The position numbers and the translations under genes were made by a program. A stretch of 64,000 nucleotides of DNA from Salinithrix halophila. Lineage in GTDB: Bacteria > Bacillota > Bacilli > Thermoactinomycetales > DSM-45169. This document shows, in pieces, positions 8,200 through 16,090 of this stretch (position 1 is its first letter; every line of letters begins with the position of its first letter). The notes under the pieces were generated by a model. The model had not been told where the DNA came from, did no database searches, and saw nothing but the letters and a program-made list of their open reading frames with translations. The stretch covers positions 496,001 to 560,000 of the forward strand of contig NZ_JBHSAP010000007.1 in NCBI RefSeq assembly GCF_042650125.1, read 5' to 3'.

Positions 8200-9087
8200 A
8201 TGAATATCGGTCCGATTATTAGGGAACTCCGGCTTCGGCTTGGGATTACGCAGAAAGAATTAGCCGATGGGGTCTGTACACAAGCGGAGATCAGCCGGAT
8301 TGAGAGCGGCAAGACCATCCCCTGTGTGGACATTTTGTACGCCATCAGTCTGAAATGCGGAGTCACTCTCGATTATTTTTTCCACGGGTATCATGACGTC
8401 GATTACCATTATGTCGAAATCACAAAAGAGACCATCCGGGAGCTGGTCAGGGAGAAGCGCTACGATGAAGTGCAGATACTGGTGGAGCGGGAGCGGATAA
8501 ACCCCTGCTTCCATCAGGCAAAAGACCAGAAGTTTCTCCTGTGGCACAAAGGAATGGTCCTTTACTACAGGGACCGAGATTATAAACAGGCTCTGCACGT
8601 TCTCCAGGAAGCCATGGAAATCTCCGTTCCAGACCTTTCTCTTACGGAAACAGATATTGAGATTATGATCACCCGAGGAAATGTCCATATGGAAATCAAC
8701 CAGATCCAAGAGGCTATCTCAACGTTTCAATGGTGCCTAGAGCGGTTTAAACAATTGGTCCAGCCAAAAAACCCCACCATCGCTATCCGTATTCAATATA
8801 ATTTGAGTCTGGCTTTTAATAAGGCCCAGCAGCACCTTGAGGCGACCCAGGCCTTGGAGAAAGCGATCCAGACCTGCATCAAACTGGACACATTATATCT
8901 GCTCGGCGAATTATATTACCAGATGGGCTACTCCCTAGTACAAATGAATCGGGTCGGAGCCGCCTTGGAATATGCAACCCTAGCTTATAGTCTTTTTCAT
9001 ATCCGCAGTAGAGAACCTTATCTGCAACATACCATCCAATTGCTAGATACGATTAACAGTAGGCTGAAATACAGTGTCGTTCCTTGA
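8200..9087 (+). CDS. HTH-TPR transcriptional regulator, RRNPP (PlcR/NprR-like) family
   Basis: A 295-residue protein. Residues 4-60 form an XRE-type helix-turn-helix (IIRELRLRLGITQKELADG, ISRIESGKTIP). The remainder is a stack of tetratricopeptide-like helix pairs (DYKQALHVLQEAMEI, EATQALEKAIQ, GAALEYATLAYSLF). This architecture is that of RRNPP receptors, which bind a re-imported secreted peptide and switch DNA binding. The ATG at 8200 follows GCAGGAGG. It is transcribed toward the biosynthetic operon that starts at 9234, with a PlcR-box-like palindrome directly after its stop. I infer control of that operon. The cognate peptide is not certain (see 9084-9197). Confidence 0.85.
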   Translation: MNIGPIIRELRLRLGITQKELADGVCTQAEISRIESGKTIPCVDILYAISLKCGVTLDYFFHGYHDVDYHYVEITKETIRELVREKRYDEVQILVERERINPCFHQAKDQKFLLWHKGMVLYYRDRDYKQALHVLQEAMEISVPDLSLTETDIEIMITRGNVHMEINQIQEAISTFQWCLERFKQLVQPKNPTIAIRIQYNLSLAFNKAQQHLEATQALEKAIQTCIKLDTLYLLGELYYQMGYSLVQMNRVGAALEYATLAYSLFHIRSREPYLQHTIQLLDTINSRLKYSVVP

Positions 9088-9197
9088 GATATACATTATT
9101 GTATATCGTTCACCCAATATTCCCGTTTCTCCTCTTTTCCCTCCCCCAATCAATAGGAGAGTCTCTCATCCGGAATACAGATTTTTTCTCACTCTAG
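9084..9197 (+). CDS. Candidate signalling pro-peptide ORF after the RRNPP regulator (speculative)
   Basis: A 37-codon frame beginning at a TTG that overlaps the regulator stop (TTGA). It has one Arg near the N-terminus, a hydrophobic core (LLYIVHPIFPFLLFSL) and a polar tail ending RNTDFFSL. This is the layout of PapR/NprX-type pro-peptides, which are encoded just after their receptor. No ribosome site precedes it, the start codon is TTG, and a palindrome overlaps it, so it may be chance. Confidence 0.2.
   Translation: MRYTLLYIVHPIFPFLLFSLPQSIGESLIRNTDFFSL
9088..9107. promoter_or_regulatory. Perfect 20-bp palindrome resembling a PlcR box
   Basis: GATATACA-TTAT-TGTATATC is perfectly symmetric. 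Its 16-bp core (9090-9105) is TATACA-N4-TGTATA; the PlcR box is TATGNA-N4-TNCATA, so architecture and 12 symmetric positions agree apart from G/C to A/T at the fourth base of each arm. It lies between the RRNPP regulator and the cupin gene. It could alternatively act as a small RNA hairpin, but there is no T-run. Confidence 0.55.
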
Positions 9198-9233
9198 TAG
9201 ATTATAGGGGAAGTCGATAAAGGAGGATGAATC

Positions 9234-9596
9234 ATGAAGATTCAACGTTTGGAACGGGATCGCTTGGGTTTTGAGTACAACTTGTATGCACAACGAACGT
9301 TCCCTTGGAAAGGGGTGACCACTCCCTTCGAAGGAGCCTGGTGCGTCCTCCCCCCTGGGCAGGAGTCCTTGCCACACCACCATGAGGAGAAAGAAACCTT
9401 CATTATCGTGAAAGGGTGCGGGCAAGTAAAATCGGATGACCAGCAGGACGTGGTACAAGCAGGAGATGTCGTCTACTTTGAACCTCATACCAGACATAGC
9501 ATTGTCAATATTGGAGACGAAGATCTGGAGTTCTTCTCCATGTGGTGGTGGGAAAACAAGCGTCCGATCCAGACCCCCGAGGATTACAGTATTTGA
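9234..9596 (+). CDS. Cupin-domain protein, probable stand-alone cupin partner of hydrazine synthetase
   Basis: A 120-residue single-domain cupin. Metal ligands are expected in PHHHEEKE (about 47-54) and PHTRHS (about 85-90). In actinobacterial hydrazine synthetases a zinc cupin domain, fused to a MetRS-like domain, rearranges an aminoacyl ester of N6-hydroxylysine into an N-N bond. Here the cupin is the first gene of the operon, 15 nt before the MetRS-like gene, with ribosome site AAAGGAGGATGAATC. That role is inferred from context; the domain itself is clear. Gly/Pro positions and length fit small cupin-2 proteins. Confidence 0.8.
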   Translation: MKIQRLERDRLGFEYNLYAQRTFPWKGVTTPFEGAWCVLPPGQESLPHHHEEKETFIIVKGCGQVKSDDQQDVVQAGDVVYFEPHTRHSIVNIGDEDLEFFSMWWWENKRPIQTPEDYSI

Positions 9597-9611
9597 CAGG
9601 AGGGATGCCCT

Positions 9612-11297
9612 ATGGCACGTTCACAAAAAATCCTGGTCACAGCCGCACCTCCCACACCAAATGGAGGATTGCATATCGGGCATTTATCGGGCCCCTTCCT
9701 GGGAGCGGACGTCTTTTCCCGATACCAGCGCCTGTTGGGAAACGAGGTTCTCTACCTTTCCTACGCCGACGATTTCCAGGAATACGTCCAGCGGACCGCC
9801 TTGGAAACAGGAAAGACCCCAGAGACCGTAGCGGATGAATTTACGCAATCCATTCAGGAAACCTTGCAGCTCGGTCTGATGAGTCCGGATCATTTCTACA
9901 GCCCCCGGAAGAACGACATCCATCGGCAGTGGATGCAGAGCTTGTTCACCGATTTAGAACAAGGGGGGGTTGTGGAAATTCGGGAAGTTCCTACGTTTTA
10001 CTGCCCCCAGTGCAAGACTTATCTGTATGAAGGGTTGGCTCGGGGACATTGCCGTCACTGCCATGAAATGTCCGATGCCACCACCTGTGAAAGCTGTGGA
10101 ATTCCACAGGAGCCAGGAGAGCCGACAGACGCTTTTTGTACCCAGTGTCATACGCTGGTGGACATCCGCTCGGAAAAACGGGCTTTCTTCCAAATCGAGA
10201 AAATGAAAGAACGACTTCATCAATATTATGGGGAGCGAGAGTACTGGCGTCCCCGGTTAAAAGCGTTGTGCCGCCAATTAATGCAGACCGTTAAGGAAGC
10301 TCCGATAAGCCGACGTTTCTCTTTGGGGGTGCCGGTCCCTCTGGACGGGATGGAAGGACAAGTTCTGGACACCTGGTACGGTGGGGCAGCGGGTTATCTT
10401 AGTACCGCTTGTGACTGGGCCCGCTCCGTCGGAGATCCGGATTTGTGGAAACCGTATTGGGAATCGGAAAATGCCCGTTGGGTCGCCTTCCTCGGTTTTG
10501 ATTGCGGGTTCTCTCATGCCATGTTATATCCCGCGATGTTGATGGCTCAAGGTCGCTATCAAGCCCCTCATACCGTTATTACCAATGAGTTCTACCGGCT
10601 GGAAAACAAAAAGATCTCCACCAGCCGAAACCATGCCATCTGGGGCTCGGACATCCTGCAAGCCGTCCAGCCGGATGCCGTTCGGTTTTACTTGTGTCAG
10701 ACCGCTCCGGAACAGGAGCAAACCAATTTTGACCTCACCCGTTTCCTGCAACTGATCAACGATACCCTGGTGGACAAATGGAATGCCTGGCTGACTCAAC
10801 TACTTCAGCAAGCAGCCCGGTTGAATACCATCGACTTGAGCCTGGCAAGCAATGAACGGATCCACCCGGAATCGCTCCATCTGCAGAAGGCCACTCTCCA
10901 TGCCATCAAAGAGGTCTCCCGCGCTTTGAGCGAAGAAAATTTCTCTTTACAGCAAGCGGCCCGGGAAATCAATGGGTTCGTCAATCAGGCTCTCCGCCAT
11001 TATTACCGGGTTTGCAAGCCCTACACCAATTACCTATCGGATCTAACGACCAACCTGGCAGCTGCACGAACCCTCTCCATCATCGCCGCCCCTTTGCTTC
11101 CCGAATTCGCCCTGTCTTTGCGGAAAGCGCTGGGAGAAGACGGGTATACCCGACAAATGCTGTGGAAAGACCTTTTCCAAGCACGTGTCCTGATAAAACC
11201 TTCAGTGCCGGAGAAACCCTTTTTTACCAAGGTGACGGAAGGAGAGCTCAACAAGCTGCTTCCGAACCATTCGACCGGTGAAATCCATGTCGGTTGA
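9612..11297 (+). CDS. Methionyl-tRNA synthetase-like class I enzyme of a hydrazine pathway
   Basis: A 561-residue class I synthetase fold. The HIGH signature is exact (GGLHIGHLSG, residues 21-24) and the KMSKS loop appears as NKKISTSR near residue 335. Between about 130 and 180 lie four CxxC pairs (CPQC, CRHC, CESC, CTQC), the double zinc knuckle of MetRS. The C-terminal helical domain remains, but the tRNA-binding appendage of many housekeeping MetRS is absent. The neighbours (cupin, lysine N6-hydroxylase, FAD oxidase) point to activation of an amino acid for transfer to N6-hydroxylysine, as in Spb40/Tri28-type proteins, not to translation. Ribosome site CAGGAGGG. A duplicate, antibiotic-resistant MetRS is the main alternative. 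Confidence 0.85.
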   Translation: MARSQKILVTAAPPTPNGGLHIGHLSGPFLGADVFSRYQRLLGNEVLYLSYADDFQEYVQRTALETGKTPETVADEFTQSIQETLQLGLMSPDHFYSPRKNDIHRQWMQSLFTDLEQGGVVEIREVPTFYCPQCKTYLYEGLARGHCRHCHEMSDATTCESCGIPQEPGEPTDAFCTQCHTLVDIRSEKRAFFQIEKMKERLHQYYGEREYWRPRLKALCRQLMQTVKEAPISRRFSLGVPVPLDGMEGQVLDTWYGGAAGYLSTACDWARSVGDPDLWKPYWESENARWVAFLGFDCGFSHAMLYPAMLMAQGRYQAPHTVITNEFYRLENKKISTSRNHAIWGSDILQAVQPDAVRFYLCQTAPEQEQTNFDLTRFLQLINDTLVDKWNAWLTQLLQQAARLNTIDLSLASNERIHPESLHLQKATLHAIKEVSRALSEENFSLQQAAREINGFVNQALRHYYRVCKPYTNYLSDLTTNLAAARTLSIIAAPLLPEFALSLRKALGEDGYTRQMLWKDLFQARVLIKPSVPEKPFFTKVTEGELNKLLPNHSTGEIHVG

Positions 11298-12330
11298 AGC
11301 GATCCGCATCGGATTGACCGGGGCTTTCTCCGGTCCTCACACCACCCATACCGCACAAATGAAATGGGGCGCTTTGTTAGCCACCCGAGAATGGGAATCT
11401 CGGCACGCTTCCCCTGTCCGTGTGATCGTGGGGGATGAACAGGCGGAAGCAGAGAAGGCTCCTACCGTTGCCAAACATCTGATTGATGAACAAGTGCAAG
11501 GGGTAATCGGTCACTTCAGCAGCGGGTGCGCTCTCGCAGCTGCCCCACTCTATCGGGAAGCCGGCATCCCATTGCTTGCCCCGGCGTCCACCCACCCTGA
11601 TTTATCCCAGTGGGATCATATCTTCCGTTTATGTGCCCGGGATGACCAAGTAAGCCGGGTCATGGGAGAGTGGGCCGCTCGGCATTTTCACCCCCAGCGG
11701 GTAGGATTGCTGGATGACGGCAGTGTCTACGGAAAAACCTTGATGGATTACACCTTTCAAACATTGACGAAATTAGGGATATCCAGTGGAATCAGGCTGG
11801 AGTGGCCAAAAGAGGATACAGCGAACGGGAAGGACTCCCTTTGCTCCCTCATCGAGCAGGCCGATCCTGAAGTCATCCTCTTCGGCGGCAGAAGCCGGGC
11901 CGCGGCAGACATGACCCGCACGCTTCGGCAACAGGGGATCAACCTTCCTCTCGTCTTTGGAGATGATGTCCTCAATGCCGAATTCCTTGACCAAACGGCC
12001 GAAGCGTCTCGGAACGTTTGGATTGTGGGCTCTATCCCCCCCAGCCGTAATGGCAGGACCGCCTCCTTTTTTGATGCATACCGGCGGGAAGTTGGCACGG
12101 ATCCGGGGTTTTATGCAGCCTCCACCTATCTAGCCACGGAGATCTTGTTACAAGCCTTGGTTCAGGACGATTGGGCGGATAAAGGCTATGGGCTGCTCCA
12201 AGCTCGAACATGGGAAACCCTGTTAGGAGAGCAATCCTTTGATGCAGACGGAAATCTTCGAGCAGTTTCCCTTGGACTCTGGAAGGTGGAACCGGGGAGG
12301 ATCTTATTATCAGATCGTTTTGAACTTTGA
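11287..12330 (+). CDS. Cytosolic periplasmic-binding-protein-like (LivJ/AmiC-type) ligand binder
   Basis: A 347-residue type I periplasmic binding fold: IRIGLTGAFSGP, VQGVIGHFSSGCALAAAPLY, APASTHPDL, and the second lobe RVGLLDDGSVYGKTL. Branched-chain amino-acid receptors look like this, but here there is no signal peptide or lipobox, so the protein should stay in the cytosol. Cytosolic members include AmiC, the amide sensor of Pseudomonas. It could sense a substrate or hydrazide intermediate. No permease or ATPase genes accompany it. The ATG at 11287 follows GGTGA and overlaps the end of the MetRS-like gene by 11 nt; a GTG at 11278 lacks a ribosome site. Confidence 0.75.
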   Translation: MSVEAIRIGLTGAFSGPHTTHTAQMKWGALLATREWESRHASPVRVIVGDEQAEAEKAPTVAKHLIDEQVQGVIGHFSSGCALAAAPLYREAGIPLLAPASTHPDLSQWDHIFRLCARDDQVSRVMGEWAARHFHPQRVGLLDDGSVYGKTLMDYTFQTLTKLGISSGIRLEWPKEDTANGKDSLCSLIEQADPEVILFGGRSRAAADMTRTLRQQGINLPLVFGDDVLNAEFLDQTAEASRNVWIVGSIPPSRNGRTASFFDAYRREVGTDPGFYAASTYLATEILLQALVQDDWADKGYGLLQARTWETLLGEQSFDADGNLRAVSLGLWKVEPGRILLSDRFEL

Positions 12331-12346
12331 CACGGAGGGGATCAAC

Positions 12347-13666
12347 ATGACAGAACGGATGAATGATTGGGATCTGATCGGAATCGGTTTCGGGCCAGCC
12401 GGTATTGCACTGGCTACTGCCATGAGCGATGATGACGAGAAACAAGGAGAGGAACAGGTTCGCCGTTTATTCATAGAAAAATCGGAAAGCTCTGCTTGGC
12501 AGCCGGACATGCTGTTGCCGCGGACGGATATCCAACACCACTTTCTCCGGGATTTCGCCACCCCACGGGACCCCCGAAGCCGATTCACCTTCTCCAACTA
12601 CCTGGTGGAAAAGGATCGACTCTTCTCCTTCGGTCATTTGGGTGGAGTTCCAGGACGGATTGAATGGTCGGATTATGTGCAGTGGTGTGCGAAACAATTG
12701 GCTGACCGGACGTGGTATCGCCATCAGGTAACGGGCGTCCGTCCCCTTTGGTCGGGAGGAACCATCGACCGCTTACAGGTAACCGTACAGAATCTCCATA
12801 CATCGGAGACGAAAGAGCTGATGACCCGCCACCTAGCCGTCAACGTAGGGCGGATCCCTTTTGTTCCGAAGATATATCGTCCTTATCTCGGCTCCCAAAT
12901 CTTTCATTCCCATCAATTCCTAAGCCGGTTGAAGGTATTGGAAGTCGGAGATTCCCCTACCTTCGCCGTTGTCGGCAGCGGGCAAAACGCGATCGAGGTC
13001 ATTCTCAGCCTGATCGAACGTTTTCCTCAGGCTGAAATCTATTCGATTAACCGGAATCTCGGCTTCCGTTTGGTGGATATGGGGCACTTCAGCAACGAGG
13101 TCTTTTTCCCGGCGTTCACGGATTACTTTTACCAACTACCCGCCGCCAGTCGAAAGGAACTCTTCGAAAAGATGAAGGCGACCAACTATTCCGTCGTAGA
13201 CTTCGACGTCAGCCAAGCCCTTTACTGGAAGGTTTACGAAGATCGTGTCCAGGGCAAGGAGCGGATCCATGTCACCCGTTGCACGCAAGTGGCTGATCTC
13301 GATGAACGGGAAGGCCGCTATTCCCTCACCCTGGAGGATCTGTACACGAAATCGACTCACAACATCACGGCTGATGCCGTCATCCTGTGCACCGGATTTC
13401 AGGAGGAAAAAGTCCCCCGTGTCTTAAAATCCATGGAACCGTACTTGATCAAAGATGAAGAAGGCGGTTTGGAGATTACACGGGATTATCAGATCCAGAC
13501 GAGGGACCTTGTCCGCTCCCGTCTCTTTATCAACGGGTTAACTGAACGAACCCATGGAATCAGTGACTCCACCTCCTTCAGCATGATGGCACTGAAAGCC
13601 CAGCGGATCTATGACAAGCTGAAAGAAGAACGGCTCTCATCTATCATGCAGGAGGTGACACCATGA
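12347..13666 (+). CDS. L-lysine N6-hydroxylase (flavin N-monooxygenase)
   Basis: A 439-residue class B flavin monooxygenase of the IucD/SidA/lysine-ornithine N-hydroxylase family. The FAD motif GIGFGPAGIALA is near residue 13, the substrate/FAD segment DIQHHFLRDFATPRDPRS follows, the NADPH motif VVGSGQNAIEV is near residue 208, and the C-terminus is INGLTERTHGISDSTSFS. It should convert a terminal amine of lysine (less likely ornithine) to the hydroxylamine using NADPH and O2. No siderophore synthetase is nearby, so a role in hydrazine formation is more likely than siderophore synthesis. Ribosome site GGAGGGG; the last 4 nt overlap the aminotransferase start (ATGA). Confidence 0.88.
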   Translation: MTERMNDWDLIGIGFGPAGIALATAMSDDDEKQGEEQVRRLFIEKSESSAWQPDMLLPRTDIQHHFLRDFATPRDPRSRFTFSNYLVEKDRLFSFGHLGGVPGRIEWSDYVQWCAKQLADRTWYRHQVTGVRPLWSGGTIDRLQVTVQNLHTSETKELMTRHLAVNVGRIPFVPKIYRPYLGSQIFHSHQFLSRLKVLEVGDSPTFAVVGSGQNAIEVILSLIERFPQAEIYSINRNLGFRLVDMGHFSNEVFFPAFTDYFYQLPAASRKELFEKMKATNYSVVDFDVSQALYWKVYEDRVQGKERIHVTRCTQVADLDEREGRYSLTLEDLYTKSTHNITADAVILCTGFQEEKVPRVLKSMEPYLIKDEEGGLEITRDYQIQTRDLVRSRLFINGLTERTHGISDSTSFSMMALKAQRIYDKLKEERLSSIMQEVTP

Positions 13667-14922
13667 GCACAATGGCACAGAGGGACTGGAAGTATGCCCT
13701 CGCTCCCGTCTGGCCCCACTTTACCGAGCTCCAAATCTCCCGGGGAAAAGGCTCCTTTCTCTTTGACCGGGAAGGAAACCCCTACTTGGATTTCACCTCG
13801 GGCATCGGCGTAACAAACACCGGACACTGCCATCCTCGCATTGTCCAAGCCATCCAGGCTCAAGCGGAAAAGCTTCTGCACGGACAGGCCACCATCCTGT
13901 ACCATGAGCCGATGCAGGAGTTAGTCAAGGAGTTACGTACCGTCATCCCTGACCCTCTCGACTGCTTCTTCTTGACAAACAGCGGTAGCGAAGCCGTGGA
14001 AAGCGCCCTGAAACTGGCCCGACATGCTACCGGGCGGACCAATGTCACCTGCTTTCAAGGGGGATATCACGGACGGACCATAGGAGCCATGTCGGTCACC
14101 ACGGCTAAGACGGTTTACCGCTTGCACTACCAACCCTTGATGCCGGGAGTCGCTGTGGCCCCCTATCCCCGTCGCAAAGAGGATGTGCCGTACTGTTTAG
14201 AGGAGTTGGAACGGTTATTGGTTACCCAAACCGCTCCCTCTGAAACAGCGGCCATGATTGTTGAACCGATTTTGGGTGAAGGAGGATATATCGTCCCACC
14301 GGCAGGGTTCCTGCCGGAGTTACGACGGATTTGTGATGAACACGGTATCCTGCTCATCCTCGATGAAATACAGAGTGGGTTTGGGCGGACGGGTCAATTT
14401 TTCGCCTTTGAACATGAACCCATGATCCCCGATATCTGCATCATGGCCAAGGGTCTGGCATCCGGCCTTCCGCTGAGTGGGATCGCGGCTCCTCGAGAAG
14501 TGATGGAGCGCTGGGTTACGGGCTCCCATGGCGGTACCTATGGGGGCAATCCTTTGGCTTGTGCTGCTGCTGCGGAAACCATCCGGGTGCTTAAGGAGGA
14601 GTCGCTGCCGGAACGGGCTGCGACTTTAGGGAAAGAGCTGATAGCTTCGTTAAATCGTTGCAAAGACAGCGGGGAGATCCACGAAGTCCGAGGCCGGGGT
14701 TTGATGGTGGGGTGCGAATTCCGTGATACCCGACAAAAACCGGATCGCGATCGGGCCGCTAAAGTCCGTCTCGCCTGCCTGCAACAAGGATTGATCCTCC
14801 TTACCTGCGGAACCTATGATCACGTCATCCGATGGATCCCACCATTGACCGTATCCCAATCCGAACTCTCCCAAGCCCTCACCGTCTTCGAATCAGCGCT
14901 GATGGATGTCGATCCCTCGTGA
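13663..14922 (+). CDS. Class III PLP-dependent aminotransferase (4-aminobutyrate/lysine omega-transaminase type)
   Basis: A 419-residue class III aminotransferase: GIGVTNTGHCHPRIVQ, NSGSEAVESALKLAR, LILDEIQSGFGRTGQF and the PLP lysine in IMAKGLASGLP (about residue 263). The family moves terminal amino groups (GABA, ornithine, lysine, diaminobutyrate). In this operon it could return the aminoadipate semialdehyde released by the FAD oxidase to lysine, or make 2,4-diaminobutyrate together with the adjacent aspartokinase-like gene; both are inference. Ribosome site AGGAGGTGACACC, 4-nt overlap with the hydroxylase gene. Confidence 0.85.
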   Translation: MSTMAQRDWKYALAPVWPHFTELQISRGKGSFLFDREGNPYLDFTSGIGVTNTGHCHPRIVQAIQAQAEKLLHGQATILYHEPMQELVKELRTVIPDPLDCFFLTNSGSEAVESALKLARHATGRTNVTCFQGGYHGRTIGAMSVTTAKTVYRLHYQPLMPGVAVAPYPRRKEDVPYCLEELERLLVTQTAPSETAAMIVEPILGEGGYIVPPAGFLPELRRICDEHGILLILDEIQSGFGRTGQFFAFEHEPMIPDICIMAKGLASGLPLSGIAAPREVMERWVTGSHGGTYGGNPLACAAAAETIRVLKEESLPERAATLGKELIASLNRCKDSGEIHEVRGRGLMVGCEFRDTRQKPDRDRAAKVRLACLQQGLILLTCGTYDHVIRWIPPLTVSQSELSQALTVFESALMDVDPS

Positions 14923-16079
14923 ATCCGGATCGCAGGGTGATTGTAGTCGGGGGAGGTATCATAGGGGCCAGCATCGCTTATGCGCTGACCAAAAGAGGCG
15001 CCGAGGTCACCCTCTGTGAACAGAGTCGTCCCCCCGGATCGGGATCGACTCGCTTTTCCGGCGGACTGATCCGTATGCATCATACCCACCCCGCTTCCAT
15101 TCCATGGGCATGGGAGAGCGCTCACCAATATGCCCATTGGCAGGAAATCATCGGAGGCGAGTGCGGATTTCGAAAAACCGGCTTCGCCTTAATCGCTGGC
15201 CCGGAGCAAACCCCTCACATGAAAAAGAATATCGACGAATTGAAGAAGCAAGGGATACCCGTCTACTTGCTCGATCCTGACGAGTACCGGGAATTACAGC
15301 CCGACATTTCAACGGAAGGCATCGGCGCGGTCGCTTATGAACCCTATGGGGGGTTCGCCGACCCCATCCAAGCCACCATGAGTTATTTGGAGCAGGGCCA
15401 ACGAATGGGATTGCGGGTAATGGAAGGAACGAAAGTGACCCGATTGCTAACCCAAAACGGTTCGGTGACAGGGGTGGAGACCAATGTCGGAGCCCTGCTG
15501 GCCGATGGTGTGATCCTCTGCGGAAACAGCTGGGTTTCGACCCTCTTGGAGGAATTCTCTCTTTTCCTGCCCGTCAAGCCCAAACGGATCGGGGTGTGTT
15601 TCGTCCGCTGGGATCCTCCGAATCCAACTCCCCCGGTCCTCACAACCATCGATGATACCTTAGGGGTTTACTTCCGAGCGGTGGATCCTCACCATCTTTT
15701 AATCGGAATCCGGGTACGACAACCGATCTCCTCCCTGGAAACACCAGCCGTCCCTATACGGGAGGAACTAATCAGCGCAAAGGAAACCCTCCAGGTTCGT
15801 TACCCCGCTTTGGAAAAAAGTGAAATCATGGGTGGGCGCATGAGCTTTGACGGATACACACCCGATCATCATCCGATCATCGGTTCGGTTCAGGGACTTC
15901 CACGGGTGTACCTGGCAGTAGGTTTCAGCGGGGGCGGGTTTAAAATCGCCCCGGCGATCGGTGAAGCTGTCGCACGAGACTGGGTAGAAGGGGACGAGGC
16001 TGGATTGGAGCCGTTTCGGCTGTCCCGGTTTGCAGAAGAGCGCCCAATTGTCCCCACCTATCCTTATGTCCATATGTGA
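14919..16079 (+). CDS. FAD-dependent D-amino-acid/glycine-oxidase family enzyme
   Basis: A 386-residue DAO-family flavoprotein with VIVVGGGIIGASIAYAL at the N-terminus and the C-terminal FAD segment GFSGGGFKIAPAIGE. In known hydrazine pathways an oxidase of this family cleaves the lysine-hydrazino-acid conjugate to free the hydrazino acid. The start is taken as GTG 14919, overlapping the aminotransferase stop (GTGA), because the upstream in-frame codons have no homology and no ribosome site. Translation is probably coupled. The glycine/sarcosine oxidase family is the alternative general label. Confidence 0.82.
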   Translation: MNPDRRVIVVGGGIIGASIAYALTKRGAEVTLCEQSRPPGSGSTRFSGGLIRMHHTHPASIPWAWESAHQYAHWQEIIGGECGFRKTGFALIAGPEQTPHMKKNIDELKKQGIPVYLLDPDEYRELQPDISTEGIGAVAYEPYGGFADPIQATMSYLEQGQRMGLRVMEGTKVTRLLTQNGSVTGVETNVGALLADGVILCGNSWVSTLLEEFSLFLPVKPKRIGVCFVRWDPPNPTPPVLTTIDDTLGVYFRAVDPHHLLIGIRVRQPISSLETPAVPIREELISAKETLQVRYPALEKSEIMGGRMSFDGYTPDHHPIIGSVQGLPRVYLAVGFSGGGFKIAPAIGEAVARDWVEGDEAGLEPFRLSRFAEERPIVPTYPYVHM

Positions 16080-16090
16080 GGGGGAAAAGC

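Noticed and set aside
12239..12346. Upstream extension of the lysine N6-hydroxylase
   Set aside because: It overlaps the preceding gene in another frame; the ATG at 12347 has GGAGGGG and starts directly before the FAD motif.
12347..13666. Siderophore biosynthesis cluster around the lysine N6-hydroxylase
   Set aside because: No IucA/C-type synthetase, NRPS or siderophore transporter is nearby; the cupin, MetRS-like and oxidase neighbours fit hydrazine formation better.
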